Shown here in pieces: positions 23,881 through 36,599 of a DNA stretch of 64,000 bases (its first letter is position 1; every line of letters starts with the position of its first letter). Position numbers and translations under genes: made by a program. Source of the DNA: Tamarix chinensis (lineage: Eukaryota > Streptophyta > Magnoliopsida > Caryophyllales > Tamaricaceae). The notes beneath the pieces are model-generated. The model saw only the letters and a list, made by a program, of their open reading frames with translations. It ran no database searches and was not told the origin of the DNA. Location of the stretch: NCBI GenBank assembly GCA_030549775.1, contig CM060173.1:5244501-5308500 (forward strand), read 5' to 3'.

Positions 23881-24020
23881 ACCAATCAACTGGTTTGTCG
23901 TTTTAATCAAATTGAGTTCCTCAATCAAACCAATCAACTGGTTAGGGGAAATTGATCGATTGGTGGATGAACAGTCGGCTAGTAGTAGACACAAACCAAT
24001 TGACTAGTCTGTCAAGATGG
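23881..24020. repeat. CAACTGGTT-type motif cluster, first block in element B
   Basis: Several short, partly palindromic motifs of the form CCAATC(A/G)A(C/T)TGGT recur (near 23882, 23929, 23950, 23994). They belong with similar blocks at 25189-25258, 29684-29880 and 40823-41085. Confidence 0.7.
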
Positions 24021-24494
24021 TCATATTTTTCAAGTTGGATTTTTCTAAAAAAAATCCCTTAAACTAAAATGGAACCTTACCGACTTATACCAATAGTCCC
24101 AAAGAGAGTTCTAACCATTTTCATGATGCGTTTAACCTAAAATATTGCCTCGATTTGTTCTGGAGGTCGATTGAGACATATAAGGGAGAAAGGTAACCTT
24201 GACCATTATCTTCTTCCTTCTTTCTCCTCTACTTGATTATGAGATCGATCACTTCGACCTCAGGCATGCTTCTATGTAGCTGGAAGATTCCTTCCACACT
24301 GACCTATCATTTCTTCTTCCATGTATGAAAATTCTGATCTATTTGACCTGAGCTCCCTAGAGTCACAAATTGAGCTCGAGAGACTAGGTCAGCAAATCCC
24401 AGGCAAATCTGTCCGTTATAATCAAATTTAAATAGTTACAAATAGGGTTTCAAGTTACCTTATGAACCTTCTATGTTTTCTTTCGATTGGTTGG

Positions 24495-24504
24495 CTATAA
24501 ATAG
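24495..24504 (+). promoter_or_regulatory. TATA box of element B
   Basis: CTATAAATAG followed by CCCCAAACC, about 750 bp from the element's start and just before a CT-rich leader. This is the standard layout of an LTR promoter. Confidence 0.65.
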
Positions 24505-26177
24505 CCCCAAACCTCCATACATTACACTTTCTTTTAGCCACCAAAATTCCTCTAAGTTTTTGCATTCTCTTCTCTTCTTTCACACTTTGAACAGTTGCCA
24601 AAATTTTTTGCACACTCTCCTAATCCTACCTAGCTCTAACTTGTTTTAATTGTTAAGCAAGGCAATGTTATATTTTAGAAAAATATTGAGTGGTCCATTC
24701 GAGCTTTTCCCTATTTTTGTCTCAATGGTGTGTCCTTCTCCCTTTCTATTTTCTTGTTTGAAATTTTATGAAGTTTTGGTATAACACTTGAGTTAAGATT
24801 TTGGTTTTTAAGGTTTGAAGAGTAGAAATTTTCACATACTAAAAAATTCTATTTTTAAGGGGATTTAGCCTGCATCAAGTAAGTAATTCTTATTTCTAAA
24901 ATATTAACATGTGTTTATGCGTGAACAGAGATATTTCAATTGGTGGATATATGTTTATATGAAGAAATTTAGTTGTGTGCATGATTGTCATGCTTTAATG
25001 TCACAAATGGAGAAAAGAGCAGGAAAATGGGGAAAATAGGTTATGATGATGTTAGGCAGAGAAATGCATGTTAATCTAGTTAGAAATATGTTGGTTGATG
25101 TTGATGTATGCTCTAATATAGTTAGAAATGATTATCATGCAAGAATCTACATGAAATATGTGAATTGATGCTGTGTTAGGGTAAACTAATCAACCGATTA
25201 GGTTAAACTGATCGACCGGTTCCTAGAACAGTCAACTGGTTGACCCAACCCATGGACTAGTTCTGTAACACCCCTAACTTTTATTCCTAAAAAATTTCGT
25301 TTAAAAGAATAATTCGGAAGCTAAAATAGGATTTGGGGAATGTTACCGCCACACCTAACACAAGATAAATGTCCACCATCTATCTCATACTAAATGCAAG
25401 GCCAAAACCTGTCTAACAAAATTCAATCAACATCTATGCAGTGAGGATAAACTCCCACAAGGGGATATCCACATGTAGATGGGAAGTGAACAATTTTACT
25501 GAATAAAATCATCGCTGAATAAATTAGTGGAACCTGTGAAATAATCCTAGATTTTAAAAGCTTATCAAAGTAATGGGAAATTAAAATCCAATTATAACTC
25601 CCTTGAAATTTTAATACAACACTTGAAAACTTCCAAAATAAATACAAGTAAACAAAGACAATTCCGATTGATCAAGCTCTAGATTGCCTACTCTCTCAAG
25701 CCAATCCTTCAACCCAAAAACAATATCTGATCTCAAATCTACATAAGAGGCCTCCTCCCCACCATCAGTGGATCATTACAAGACCCATTCAACTAAGGTA
25801 ATATCAGTACGGGTCTAGTACTAAGTAAATCCCACTACCCTATCATATGGGAGAGACATAAACTACAACATCAAGTGCATACTGAACCATGGTGCATTAC
25901 GTTGATACAATATTATGCATACTCAATACCCATATCATAAATCCTACCATACACATATAATAACATATGAAACATATATAACATCCTACTTAAACATGCA
26001 AGTGTGGTATGGCGGAAATGTAAAGTAGCTCATGCACCTTAGGTAGGAATAATCCATATTATTGACAACTCATTACATGACCACACAATTTCAGATATAA
26101 ACATCTTAACCTATAAGAGATTCAAATAAACTAACCGAGCATTTATGGACAATGCCAAACTAAACCCATCAGTAATT

Positions 26178-26240
26178 TAGCCCCTGGACGTTACTCAGGG
26201 ACATGTCTAGCCCCTAGCATTACTTAGGGACATGCTCAGC
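26178..26240. repeat. Two-unit tandem repeat in element C, 30 bp
   Basis: TAGCCCCTGGACGTTACTCA and TAGCCCCTAGCATTACTTA, each followed by GGGACATG, with the start of a third unit after 26238. Confidence 0.8.
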
Positions 26241-28439
26241 TCCAAGCCATGATTCAAACACATTCAACACTTTGTTACACCGAGAGATGCATTAAATTAT
26301 CAACATTCATTCATATCATTTCATAATGCACCATGCAATTAGAAAACCATAAAGTGTGCTCCGTCTTTTGGCAAACAATTCATGCCACACATTAAGATGC
26401 TTTCCAATCAATTAATCAATATATATATATATATTACGATTTTTAACATGTCTTCCACTTATCCATGCTTGAAGGTAACAAGCTTAACATGCTTTGTTGT
26501 TTAATCATGCTTGTAACATGCTCTTTTACTCATTCATACTCCTAAACAGAAAATGCAATCCCATTCCAACATGTGTAAGCACATTCTTTTACATTCGTCC
26601 TCCTCAAAAGAGTCAAATAGTCCTATCATGCATATTTTTACCCTAACATGCTCAACCATAAGCCAAAGTATGAACTACTTAAACCTCATGATTATACAAA
26701 GCATCATACAAGGCATATTACATGTTTGACATACCAACCCATGTGAGTCACACAACTTTCACATCTTAACACACATGCACAACGGTTTGTCCTCACGAAA
26801 CACCCATAAGTGGAGGTAAGTAGAGACTTACTTAGGTTTGAAGCTAGCTAAGCGAGATAAGAAGGAGAGGGAGATCACTAGCTCAAGGATCCACAATAAT
26901 GCTTTCCTAGATCGCCGATAGAAATCAGAACTAGGTTAGAGACTATCTTATCAATTAATAATTTACATATTATATAATTAAATCAACATAAGAGACACAT
27001 ACGATCTTTCTTGGAAAATGTATCCAAAACCTACGACTCACAAGCATAGCTCTATTAAGATTTAAAATTAAATATTAACTAAATCGGGTTTAACATATAT
27101 CACTTGGGACATTTCAAATTAACTTGGAAAGCTAAGGAAAGAATAATAGATTATAAGTTAATTTTATCGAAAATGACTAGCTCATTAGGTTTTACGACTA
27201 CAGAGGCAAACCAACCATTTTTAGAGAATCAATCCAACTTGATAACATAATAATAAAATTACAATGATTTTAAATCAAAACTAGTAATCTACTAGGTGCA
27301 AGAAGCATAAGGAAATCATTTTCATAAAACCATATCCGAAACTAGGGCTTTTAATGCCCGAACTACAAACTGATCAATTCACTTCGATTACCTCAAATTG
27401 ATAGTTTTAAAATACAATTAATCTAATTTTAGATAAATATAGATAATCATTTAAAAAAAAACAATCTTATGAACCACTTATTGAAGATAATCAGTTTTTG
27501 AAATTAGGGTTTTAAAGCCTAGGACACAAACTTGGATAATTCAAATCAATTAATTCCAATTGAAGATTTTAGAATGCAATTAAGATCATTTCAACTATTT
27601 ATATAAATTAAATTTTATAAAAACAACTATACAAATAAAAAATTTCTTAATTTCACTTAAAATCTAGGGTTTTAGGCCTGAAAATGCAATTCGGGGAAAT
27701 TTTATTAATTTATTTAAATTGAATATTTAGAAATGCAATTAGACATATTTTATAACATACCATATAATCAATTAACCAAAATCAATAAAAGAAACACCCA
27801 ATTTAGCATAATTAGGGTTTTTTAGCCCGGAACATAAATCTAATCAATTCTTGCTAAAATATATAAATTGATGGTTCGGGATTGAAATTAAATATATTCT
27901 AATTTAAATTATATAATCAATTGAATAAAATAACCCAATTTAGACCCGTAAGAGTTTTGGCCTAAAAATCCAATTCTAATCAATTACACACAATTTTCCC
28001 AAATCAACACTTCCAATATGAAATTAAATATATTTCAAAGGATATTGTAAAATCAATTGAGTGAAACAACTCAACTATGCAATCCAATTTCATCACACAT
28101 GAATTTTGACCTAGAAAATCAACTATGCATAAATTTCTCAAATTAATGGTTCTGATATGAAATTAGATACATTTTAAAACATATTGTATAATCGATTTAC
28201 ACAAAATAGTTAAATCGGGTGAATCCAAAAAATTCTAGCATAGTCCGTCAAAAAATCTAATTTTCACAATTCAACAAAAACACTACAATTAACTACTCTA
28301 AATCAATCATACAACATATATATACATAATTAAACAATCAATTTAGCTTATCATAATCTAATTCATACTCAATTAATCAAAACAAGGGTTAGGATTTTTA
28401 GAAATTTATACCAAACAAAATTAGCAAATTGGGTTGAAT

Positions 28440-28790
28440 GAAAACTAGGGAAGCTCTGCCGGAGGTCAATCGGTGCTCACCGACCATCACCCGAGCTCAC
28501 TGTGGCCGGACGGCGACGCAACCTGCTAGGTTTCTGCTCCTGTGCGTGGCTGTTGCTGTGGCTCTACTTCGGTTGCTACTGCATGTTTTGGTTGCTGTGC
28601 TGCTTCGGCATTGACGGTGGTGGAGGTTGTGGCTGGTGGTTGGCTGGAGTGGAGGAGTAGGGAGGAGATGGTAGGTCGGGGCTTGGCTCACGTAGAGAGT
28701 AGGGGCAAGGAAACCGATAGGAAGAAGGAGAAAAGAAAAGAGGGAGAGAAGAAGATATAAAAGGAAAAGGAAGAGGGGTCGGGGTTAAGG
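28440..28790. other. GC-rich block of element C
   Basis: Sudden GC rise with GGTTGCTG, GTGGAGG and AAGAAGGAG phrases. The small ORFs here (64-78 codons on both strands) are compositional and are not called as genes. Confidence 0.6.
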
Positions 28791-29683
28791 CTAGTTTTTT
28801 TTTCAAATACACATATATAAATATCTAAAAATATTATTGGAATATTTTATCTAACATTTATTTAACGAAATATCATTTCATTTGAATCTAAACATATAAA
28901 AAAGATATGAGAGCCACATAAAGAATTTCAAAAATATTTTTGGAATAATTTACCAACGAGCATAAAAAACTATATTATTTATGAAAATACATTATAAGAC
29001 CTTGAAAAATATATTAAAACATATAAGAAAATATTTAAGTCAAATTCTAATACCGAGACTAGTTTAAATAATTTTTGAATTTGGTCTTCCACAAACCAAA
29101 AAGGGTAAAACGGAAGAAAATTAATTTCGGAAAGAAATTCATAAATAAACTCCGACGATCTTTTTAGTTTAAAACTTTCCAAAGATCTTAACAACCTTGG
29201 AAATGAATAAATTTAAATTCATAAATATTTTCTACGAATAAAATCATTAAAATAAAATTGACTATTTTAAACAAAAATTTTATAATTTAAATAATATATA
29301 TATCATTAACGAAATATAACTCTAAAATAAAGTCGTAATCATATGACGAAGTTATAATCGAAAATGAATATTATTAAAAATTAAAATACGAGGAAGAATG
29401 GAAATATATATTTTTAATTGAAAATCAAAATCATATGAATATAATAAGATCATGGTTATGAACGAATTTATCTAGAATGATCCACAATGACAAAGATTAA
29501 TTAAATTTAATTATGAAGTTGAAATCGTCGATAAATCCATAAAACGAATTGAAATTAAAATAAATAAATGTTTACATTAAATTACGCTATTAAAATAATT
29601 AAACTTAATAAAATTGGATTTAAAAAATACAGGGTATTACAAGTTCGCCTGCAGAAACCTTAGTCTTGGTCTCTGCTTAATCC

Positions 29684-29880
29684 CATCGATTGGTTTGGCA
29701 AAACTGATCAACTGGTCTATGAGCAGTTGACTAGTTTGCCCACACTGATCGACAGGTTTGAAGAAAGCATGGGCTGGTTGAGTTGAACTAATTGACAATT
29801 TAACCTAAATCGATTGATTGGTTGGTGCAACTAATCGACTGGATGGGCCAGACCGATCGACTGGTTCGGTTGGTCTAAAT
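29684..29880. repeat. CAACTGGTT-type motif cluster, third block in element B
   Basis: At least six motifs of the form GATCGACTGGTT or ATCGATTGGTT in about 190 bp, directly continuing the block at 25189-25258 on the other side of element C. Confidence 0.8.
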
Positions 29881-30398
29881 GATTCATTTCCTTGTGGTTC
29901 AGTTATTCTTAGTGGGTTGTGTTTGGGAATATATCATGATTATTAATGGGATGAAATACAGATCTTAACATGGATTATTGGCCTATGTAAGGGATTAAAA
30001 TGGATCATAACTTATGGCATACATTATGAGTAATGTAAAGGCTAAAGGTTTAATTCACTTGTAATGGGTGATAAAATGGAAATAAGAGTAATGCAAATCA
30101 GTAAGGGCATGAATTAAACCATATGATGGATATGCATTTCATTGGCCAAGGATAAATGGTACATTCACATTGTTGGAAAAAATGGAAATAAAAAGGATTA
30201 ATATGGTTTAGTGTGGGGAGTTATCTTGTTTGCTTGTATGTGCCTTGTATGATCACCCATGCTTATGAATAAAATACTAATAACTTAAAGCGAAAGAAAT
30301 TTGAGTTTAGTATGTGTAATACCCCAAACCTTTATTTTAGCATTAAAGAATAAAATAAGGAATTATTGAATAATATTTAATTATATGTACCCTTTTTC

Positions 30399-30400
<2 letters not shown>

Positions 30401-30432
<32 letters not shown>
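30401..30432. repeat. (ATA)n microsatellite
   Basis: About 10 units inside element D. Confidence 0.95.
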
Positions 30433-30433
<1 letters not shown>

Positions 30434-31187
30434 GCAATAAGGAAAGAAAAATGATTTAGGGATATAGCTAGTAGGGACTAATTTAATTAACTAACCTAAG
30501 ATAAATTATAAATAAATTATAATAATTTCTAAATTAAAATTTTTTTTTTAATATTAATATTAATTATCCCTACAACTTCCAAAAATCCAAAACACCCTAC
30601 CACCCTATTTTTCCTTTTTTTATTTTCTCCTTCTCTTTCTTCTTTTCTTCTTTTCTTTCTTATTTTCTTATTTTTCTTCTTTTTTTCTTCCTTTCCTTCT
30701 CCTTTGGTGGGATGGGTTGTGCCCAGCGGTGGCCAAAATCTTCTCTCCCTGTCTTATTTCTCTTCTCCTATCCCCTAGCCCAATTCCTCTTTTTCTTTTT
30801 CTCTCCCCCAACCAGCCCAACCCAACCCATGTCTCCCCCTATTTTCCCTTTCTCTCCCTCTGTTTTTTCATTCTTTCCTTTTTCGCCCCTCTCTTCTTCC
30901 TCTGACTTGTGCAAATCCTACACGCTACTGCACTTTGCAGCCTTTTCCTCCCCTCTCCCTCCTCCTTTCTTCTTTTGACACTGTAGGGCATGTAGTAGGC
31001 ACGTCCCCTATATGGTCCCCTCCCCCTACAAGCTTTCTTTCCCCTCATCTACTCCCTTGCCCTTGCAAACCTACCCCCTACCTTATCTCCTTTGCGTAGT
31101 TGTACTGGCCTACATGCCAACTGACAACCACCAATCCCCTCCCTTTGTCTTTTTCCTCTTCTTGTCCACTTCCTCCCTCCCCTAAAC

Positions 31188-31197
31188 CTATAAAAAC
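31188..31197 (+). promoter_or_regulatory. TATA box of element D
   Basis: CTATAAAAAC followed by CCCTCCCC and a CT-rich leader, about 870 bp from the start of the element. Comparable to the site in element B. Confidence 0.6.
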
Positions 31198-33119
31198 CCC
31201 TCCCCGCTCCCTTCTTCCCTCTTATTTCTGCCTGATCCACCCCTTCCTCCCCTTACTATCGGCTCCCAAATAGATGCTTCCACCGTCTCCACCAAGCTGT
31301 GTTGTCATCACCACTCCCTCATATCCTCTTCCTTACATCACCCCGCACACCACTCCCTCCCATCCTCTTCCCTACATTACCCCACACCTACTAAGCCTCT
31401 TCCTTTCCCATCCTTCCCCTTCCTTTTCTCTTCCCACCTATGTAAAGTGGGAAGCGTGAACTTTGTGCCACCACCAGTGCCACTTTACACTGCCACAATA
31501 GCTACTATCACCATCCTCCCTACATAGAATGACCCCCTACCATACCTACACCTCCATCTCTTCCTTTCTCCCTTTCCTTCTCTCTTCCTCTCAGGTGCCA
31601 CCACTATGAGGCCACCACCACCATCACAGACCTCCTGAACTAGGAAGCCCCTCCACCTAAGAAACCCTACCTTCCCTCTCTTTTTCCAACCCTAAAAATC
31701 TCTCCTTTACATCTCCTCCATCACCACTACTGTGTTGCTACCGCCATCCCTCACCTATTTTCCTTTCTGGCTACATCCTCCTCCCTTTTATTTGTTTAGT
31801 GTATTTTATTTAATAAATTATTATAATTAACAACATTACTACTACTACTACTACTGCTACTATGGTCAAGGAAAAAAAGGAAAAAAAGGAAAAGGAGGTA
31901 GGAAGAAAGCAAAATGACCTACTTGATATTTTCATTATAGCTATTGAACAAATGTTTCCTAGTGAGGAGGTGTAGGATTCTTGAGTCAAGCTCGAAGCCC
32001 AACTAGGTAAGGATGTAGTTAAGATTCGGGTTGTGTTATGAGTCTTGTGTGTAATGGGTGTATTGGTATGTTATATGTAAATATATGTGCATGTGAACTA
32101 AGTATGTGTGTGGTGTAGCTTGGCTTGTAAGGAGCTAAGGTATGGTGAGTATGATTTTCATTAATTTTTGTATGTGTGGTTAGAACTTGCTATGGATGGA
32201 CATGTTCTTGTGTATGGTTGAAATATTAATATATGTATGCCTATATGCCTTAGGTGGTACTTGAGTGGCTATGAGAGATTAAAGAAAATAAAGAGGGTGG
32301 AGTGAGTGAGGTAATATATGGAGTATCTCCTAAGTGTATTATGAAATAAAGGAGAAATAATAATTTTAAGGTTTAAGGTGAAAACTTGCATAGGAAGTGT
32401 GAGCCTTGCATGGGGGGTGTACTTTGCATGGGATAAATATTTACGTGGGGAAGTCTTACTAGGAGGTTAACCATGGGGAGGAAAGAGTGTTTTGGGTGGT
32501 TAGTGTACTTGGGGAATTTTTAGTACATAGATTGATGGAAAGGTGTATGGGGGCATAAACTAGGGTTTTGGGGGAACAACCCTAAGGATAGGGATGTTGT
32601 GGGGAAAGGTTAAGGAAGTTGGTTGAACATTGATGTTGTGATGAGCGGTGTACCACATGGAGGGTGTGAGTCAAGCCAATTGGAGGGTAGAGTTGTGTAT
32701 GGGAAGAGGGTATGGAAGAAGAAGGGGGGATATTAGGGTTTTTGAGGGTGACCAACTAGGGTGTCATTATTACATGTGTGAATTGAGGAGTTGGGCTATG
32801 TTGTTGGAGTTGGGGTAAGTATGGTGATGGAACTTGAATCAAGGGGGATGTGGGATGAGTAAAGATAAGAGAGGCTAAGGTCACATAGGGGTACCCTAGT
32901 GGGAGATGGTGAGCATAGGTTTGACCCATGTATATGGTGAGCAGAGGATGTAGATGTTTCGAGTTAAGGGATAGGGTTTTCAGGAAGTCTAGGTTGGTAG
33001 AGTGGCAATAAGTTGGGAGTGACCATTAGGGTGTGCATGTTTAAATGAGTGTTACTTGGTAAATAATTTATGAATAAAACACTAATTACTTAAAGTAGAA
33101 GATCATTGAACTGGACCCA

Positions 33120-33530
33120 AACTTAGGATGTTCACTGATTCAATAGTTATAATAGTTGCCAGGAATGTCTTTTTCTGGAGTTGTATATGGTTACTAGTCC
33201 ACCGATTATAATAGTGACTAGGAGCATTTTGCTCTGGAGTAGTTAATCTTAGTCCACCGATTATAATAGTGAGGGTCCCGAGCTCAATAAGTTAAACCCT
33301 TGGATGGTAATAATTTATGGAAAATGCACTAATCATTTATAATGGAACACCACATGGGTCGGGACCAGACGTAGGATATTTACCAGTCCACCGATCATAA
33401 TAGTAGTCAGGAGCGTCTTACCCTAGAGATGTATATGTTTATCGATCCACCAATTATAATAGTGGACAGGCATTTTGTGCCCTAAAGTAGTTATTCTCGG
33501 TCCACCAGTTATAATAGTGGGGTCCTTGTA
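33120..33530. repeat. Tandem array in element D
   Basis: Repeats of TCCACCGATTATAATAGTG plus GGAGTNTTTTGCTCTGGAGTAG-like segments, with units near 33140, 33198, 33248, 33390, 33446 and 33500. Spacing is irregular, 50 bp or more. Related, inverted, to the array at 16156-16467 in element E, so D and E belong to one subfamily. Confidence 0.8.
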
Positions 33531-34329
33531 TTCACGTGAATATAATTCAAGAGATGTGTTAATACAGTATTAATGGCCTAAGCTCTAATACGCGTAAATA
33601 ATATAATAAAACCTACTACATGCATAATATCTATATTTTGTGTTGATGTGCCTTGTCTTGACTATATTGTTACCTGACTTAGTCAGTAGCATACTGATCA
33701 CCCTTATCATTGGTGTTGCTCATTCCCATAAGCAGTGACCCCTATTGAGTCTGTTCAGGTAGGCGATGAGGCCCTAGAGGACTTTGCTGCTTACGATGAG
33801 CTCATTGGGAGTAGAGTGATCTCTTTATGTCCTAGGGTTGGGGCTAGAGAGGGTGTAATCCAGACTTCTTTCCATTTTTATTTCTTGTTTTTATTTCCTC
33901 ATAGTGGGATACTACTTTGTATTTCATATTTATAATGTACTAGCCTTGGATCTTACATGCCCTAGTATTTTCTGTATTAAATGTTAGACTCCTTCACATT
34001 TTAATTGGTTTCTATTACGGCTCTATATTATCTTTTACCCTTGAGGTTAGTATGAGGCTGGCTAAGGGCCAGACTTATATTGATCATGGCAGTAGCACCC
34101 CTTTTTTAGTGTGCGATTCTCCTTAGGCAAATGAAAAATTTTAACTATACTTTTGGGGGTGTTACAGTATGGGTCTGGTTACCCGATCCTTGATATACTC
34201 CCGGGCGTTAGTTTGCCTTCGGGCATTTTTTGTGCCTTCGGGAGGAATCCTAAGAGGTCTCGATGCCTTACCTACTATAGACACTAATGATATACTAGGA
34301 GGTATCAATACTAAATGGTCTATTTACCT

Positions 34330-34475
34330 AGGTGGTTGGCTTCGACCTGGAGTTATGTCCATATTGGTTGGCTTTGGCCTAGACCTATATCTATTATGGT
34401 GATTGGCTTCGGCCTGGACTTATGTCAACTTGGTGATTGGCTTTGGCTTAGACTTTATGTCCCTTTTTGGATAGG
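34330..34475. repeat. Tandem array in element B, about 34 bp
   Basis: Four units containing (G/A)TTGGCTT(C/T)GGCCT.GACTTATGTC, with starts near 34334, 34367, 34401 and 34435. Confidence 0.85.
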
Positions 34476-35786
34476 CTTCCATGGTATGTGAGAGCATGGG
34501 GTGGTGCATAGTCCATCTCTTGATGATAATAAAATATAGTTGTTAAGTAAGTAATTGATCAAATATAAATGATGATTTAGAGAATGGCTAATAGTTGGTA
34601 GGACTAGAAGTAATGGTATAATTAGTCAAAAATGAGTAAAGATGGTTTTTACATTTGGCTAATGGTTGACCTATCTACTTGATTATGAATTGGAATTTGG
34701 ACTGATTGACTCATTTATCTCTTACATGGATGAACTAATGGTATAACATGAGTATTTGGTTAATTGGGATCAACCCTAGAGATAGTTTGTTTCTCCTTAC
34801 CATTAAGTGTGTATATGCTTATGTGGAAGGGGTGGTGAGTCTATGCATGAAGTATTCTACTTGTTAGAATTATACATGATAATATGGCTTCATGTATTTC
34901 TGCCTTTATATATGACCTTATCATGATGCACACTATAATCTATATTTATGTATGATAAACTAATATACATGTGTACATTGAGGAAGCAACTTGGCTTACT
35001 TAGTATGTAGCATACTTATGTGTCTGTTTTCTTGATCAGCTGCTCATTCCTATGGCTATAGGACCTTATGCAGGTTTTTGGGGGATAACCATTAAAGGAC
35101 CTACCTCAGATGGGTCGAGGCTTGTGAGCGAGGACATTCAAAAGGTTTTGATGAGGTACAAGGAGGACCACGGTATTTGTTTTGGGCCTCATGCCCCAAC
35201 CCATATTTTATAATCTCATACTTTAATATATATTCTGTAATGATTTGATCAAAACTTGTTGGGTCATCTATTGTAAACATTTAGTTTAGCCTTGTGTTTG
35301 ATACAGGGTAGGCGGCAGATGTCTAACCCGTGTTAGGTACGGTGGTAACACCCCATTTTTCAAAGTGTTTTTTGCTTCCAAAACATGTTTTAATGAAATT
35401 TTTCTATAGTCAAAAAGTGGGGGTGTTACATCAACTATCAGGAACATAAAATCCTGCATACAAACTTCATCATTTGCCTATTTGAATTAGATATTGATCG
35501 TGAAATGGACACGTTTATTATCACATAATGGTAAGATTAAAAAAACTATGCAAAAGTATAGATATCATGGACCACAACATAGGTAAGGATTAAGGAATGT
35601 CATGGTATAAAATCATACTTAAAAATGTAAGCTTAGTATGATTATAATGTAGGGTAACCTCATGAATATGAATTACAATACTCTATATTATTATCAAATC
35701 ATTACGTGACCACATAACTTCAATTACCAAATAAAAATTGGTGTTTATTGTTTACATCACATTAATGAAAATCATATCTAATAATA

Positions 35787-36150
35787 TTTCAAGGGGATAC
35801 CATATCCACCTTGGTGTAATGCCATATCAATAGAGGTCATCAATGCCAATAGAATTTTAAAGAAGATACCACATCCACCTTACTTGGTATAATGCCACAA
35901 CAATAAAGGTCATCAAATGTAAGAATCTTTTAAAAGGAATACCACTCCCACCTTACTCTATTTATTCCCATACCTAACTGGGTGTTTATATGGAACACCA
36001 AACTTACTATAACATTTCATAGCATAACATATCATAATAGATAATCCATATGGATGTTTATAGATAACACCAAACTCATGTCATATATCACACAATAGGT
36101 GCTTATAGGTTTCACTAAACTTTCACATAAGTGTTTCTAGATGACACCGC
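35787..36150. repeat. Tandem repeats in element A, about 72 bp, then about 60 bp
   Basis: Two full units and one partial unit of GATACCA(T/C)ATCCACCTT...TAATGCCA...GGTCATCAA (about 35790, 35853, 35940) are followed by a second set with GTTTATA..ACACCAAACT (about 35982-36150). Confidence 0.75.
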
Positions 36151-36599
36151 TAAACTTATCATGAAATTTCTCTTGAATAAGGCCTCAATTCAATCATTTT
36201 AATCTCAAAATACCACTTAGGATATAATTTAGAAAAAAATAGATATAATTGAGTTAAAAATCATAAACAAATATTATTCACTAAGAAAAGGATAAAAAGT
36301 CAATGTATGAGTCAAAGTAAAAGCCAAGGGCAATGGTAAAGGTCATGGTCAATATTATCACTATTCACAAATTCTATATTTTACCATTTTAAGGGCATTA
36401 TGATCATTTTATGACCACACATGATTAATGTTTCACTAACCCTATTTATGTAATGAGTGATATACTTAAGTTAATGTTAACATGTTATTAAGATAATCAT
36501 GAAGAACACATATGCACATCTTCAATGAATAGACTTATTCATGCAAAACATTCAATCTTTTATTCCTTAACTTTGATCACTTATATTAAGCTAAATGAT

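Larger units (their letters stand above)
25264..29641 (-). mobile_element. Element C: solo-LTR-like element nested in B
   Basis: 4378 bp, TGTAACACCCC to AGGGTATTACA, with a perfect duplication AGTTC (25259-25263 and 29642-29646). A two-unit 30-bp tandem repeat lies at 26178-26240 and a GC- and purine-rich block at 28440-28790. The remainder is AT-rich, including many AATTGATTTA-like phrases at 27300-28400. No protein domain is visible. The motif clusters of B continue on both sides, which supports the insertion. Confidence 0.88.
30315..34166 (+). mobile_element. Element D: solo-LTR-like element nested in B
   Basis: 3852 bp, TGTAATACCCC to GGGGGTGTTACA, perfect duplication GTATG (30310-30314 and 34167-34171). 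The sense strand is plus: a pyrimidine-rich region (30590-31780) contains a TATA box (31188-31197) and is followed by a long tail with a tandem array (33120-33530). The small ORFs at 30712-31459 are Pro/Ser/Phe-rich translations of pyrimidine-rich DNA and have no domain. In structure it mirrors E, C and F. Confidence 0.88.
23746..35430 (+). mobile_element. Element B: solo-LTR-like element nested in A, host of C and D
   Basis: It starts TATAATACCCCACAC and ends GGGGGTGTTACA, flanked by TCAAC at 23741-23745 and 35431-35435. Removing C and D with their duplications leaves about 3.4 kb. A clear TATA box (CTATAAATAG, 24495-24504) followed by a C-rich stretch and a CT-rich leader sets the sense strand as plus. 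Clusters of CAACTGGTT/AACCAGT-like motifs lie at 23881-24020, 25189-25258 and 29684-29880, and a 34-bp tandem array at 34330-34475. No retroelement protein is visible. Confidence 0.82.

Noticed and set aside
30712..31459. Several 60-88 codon ORFs in pyrimidine-rich DNA
   Set aside because: They fall in the leader-like part of element D and show only Pro/Ser/Phe or Arg/Lys bias.
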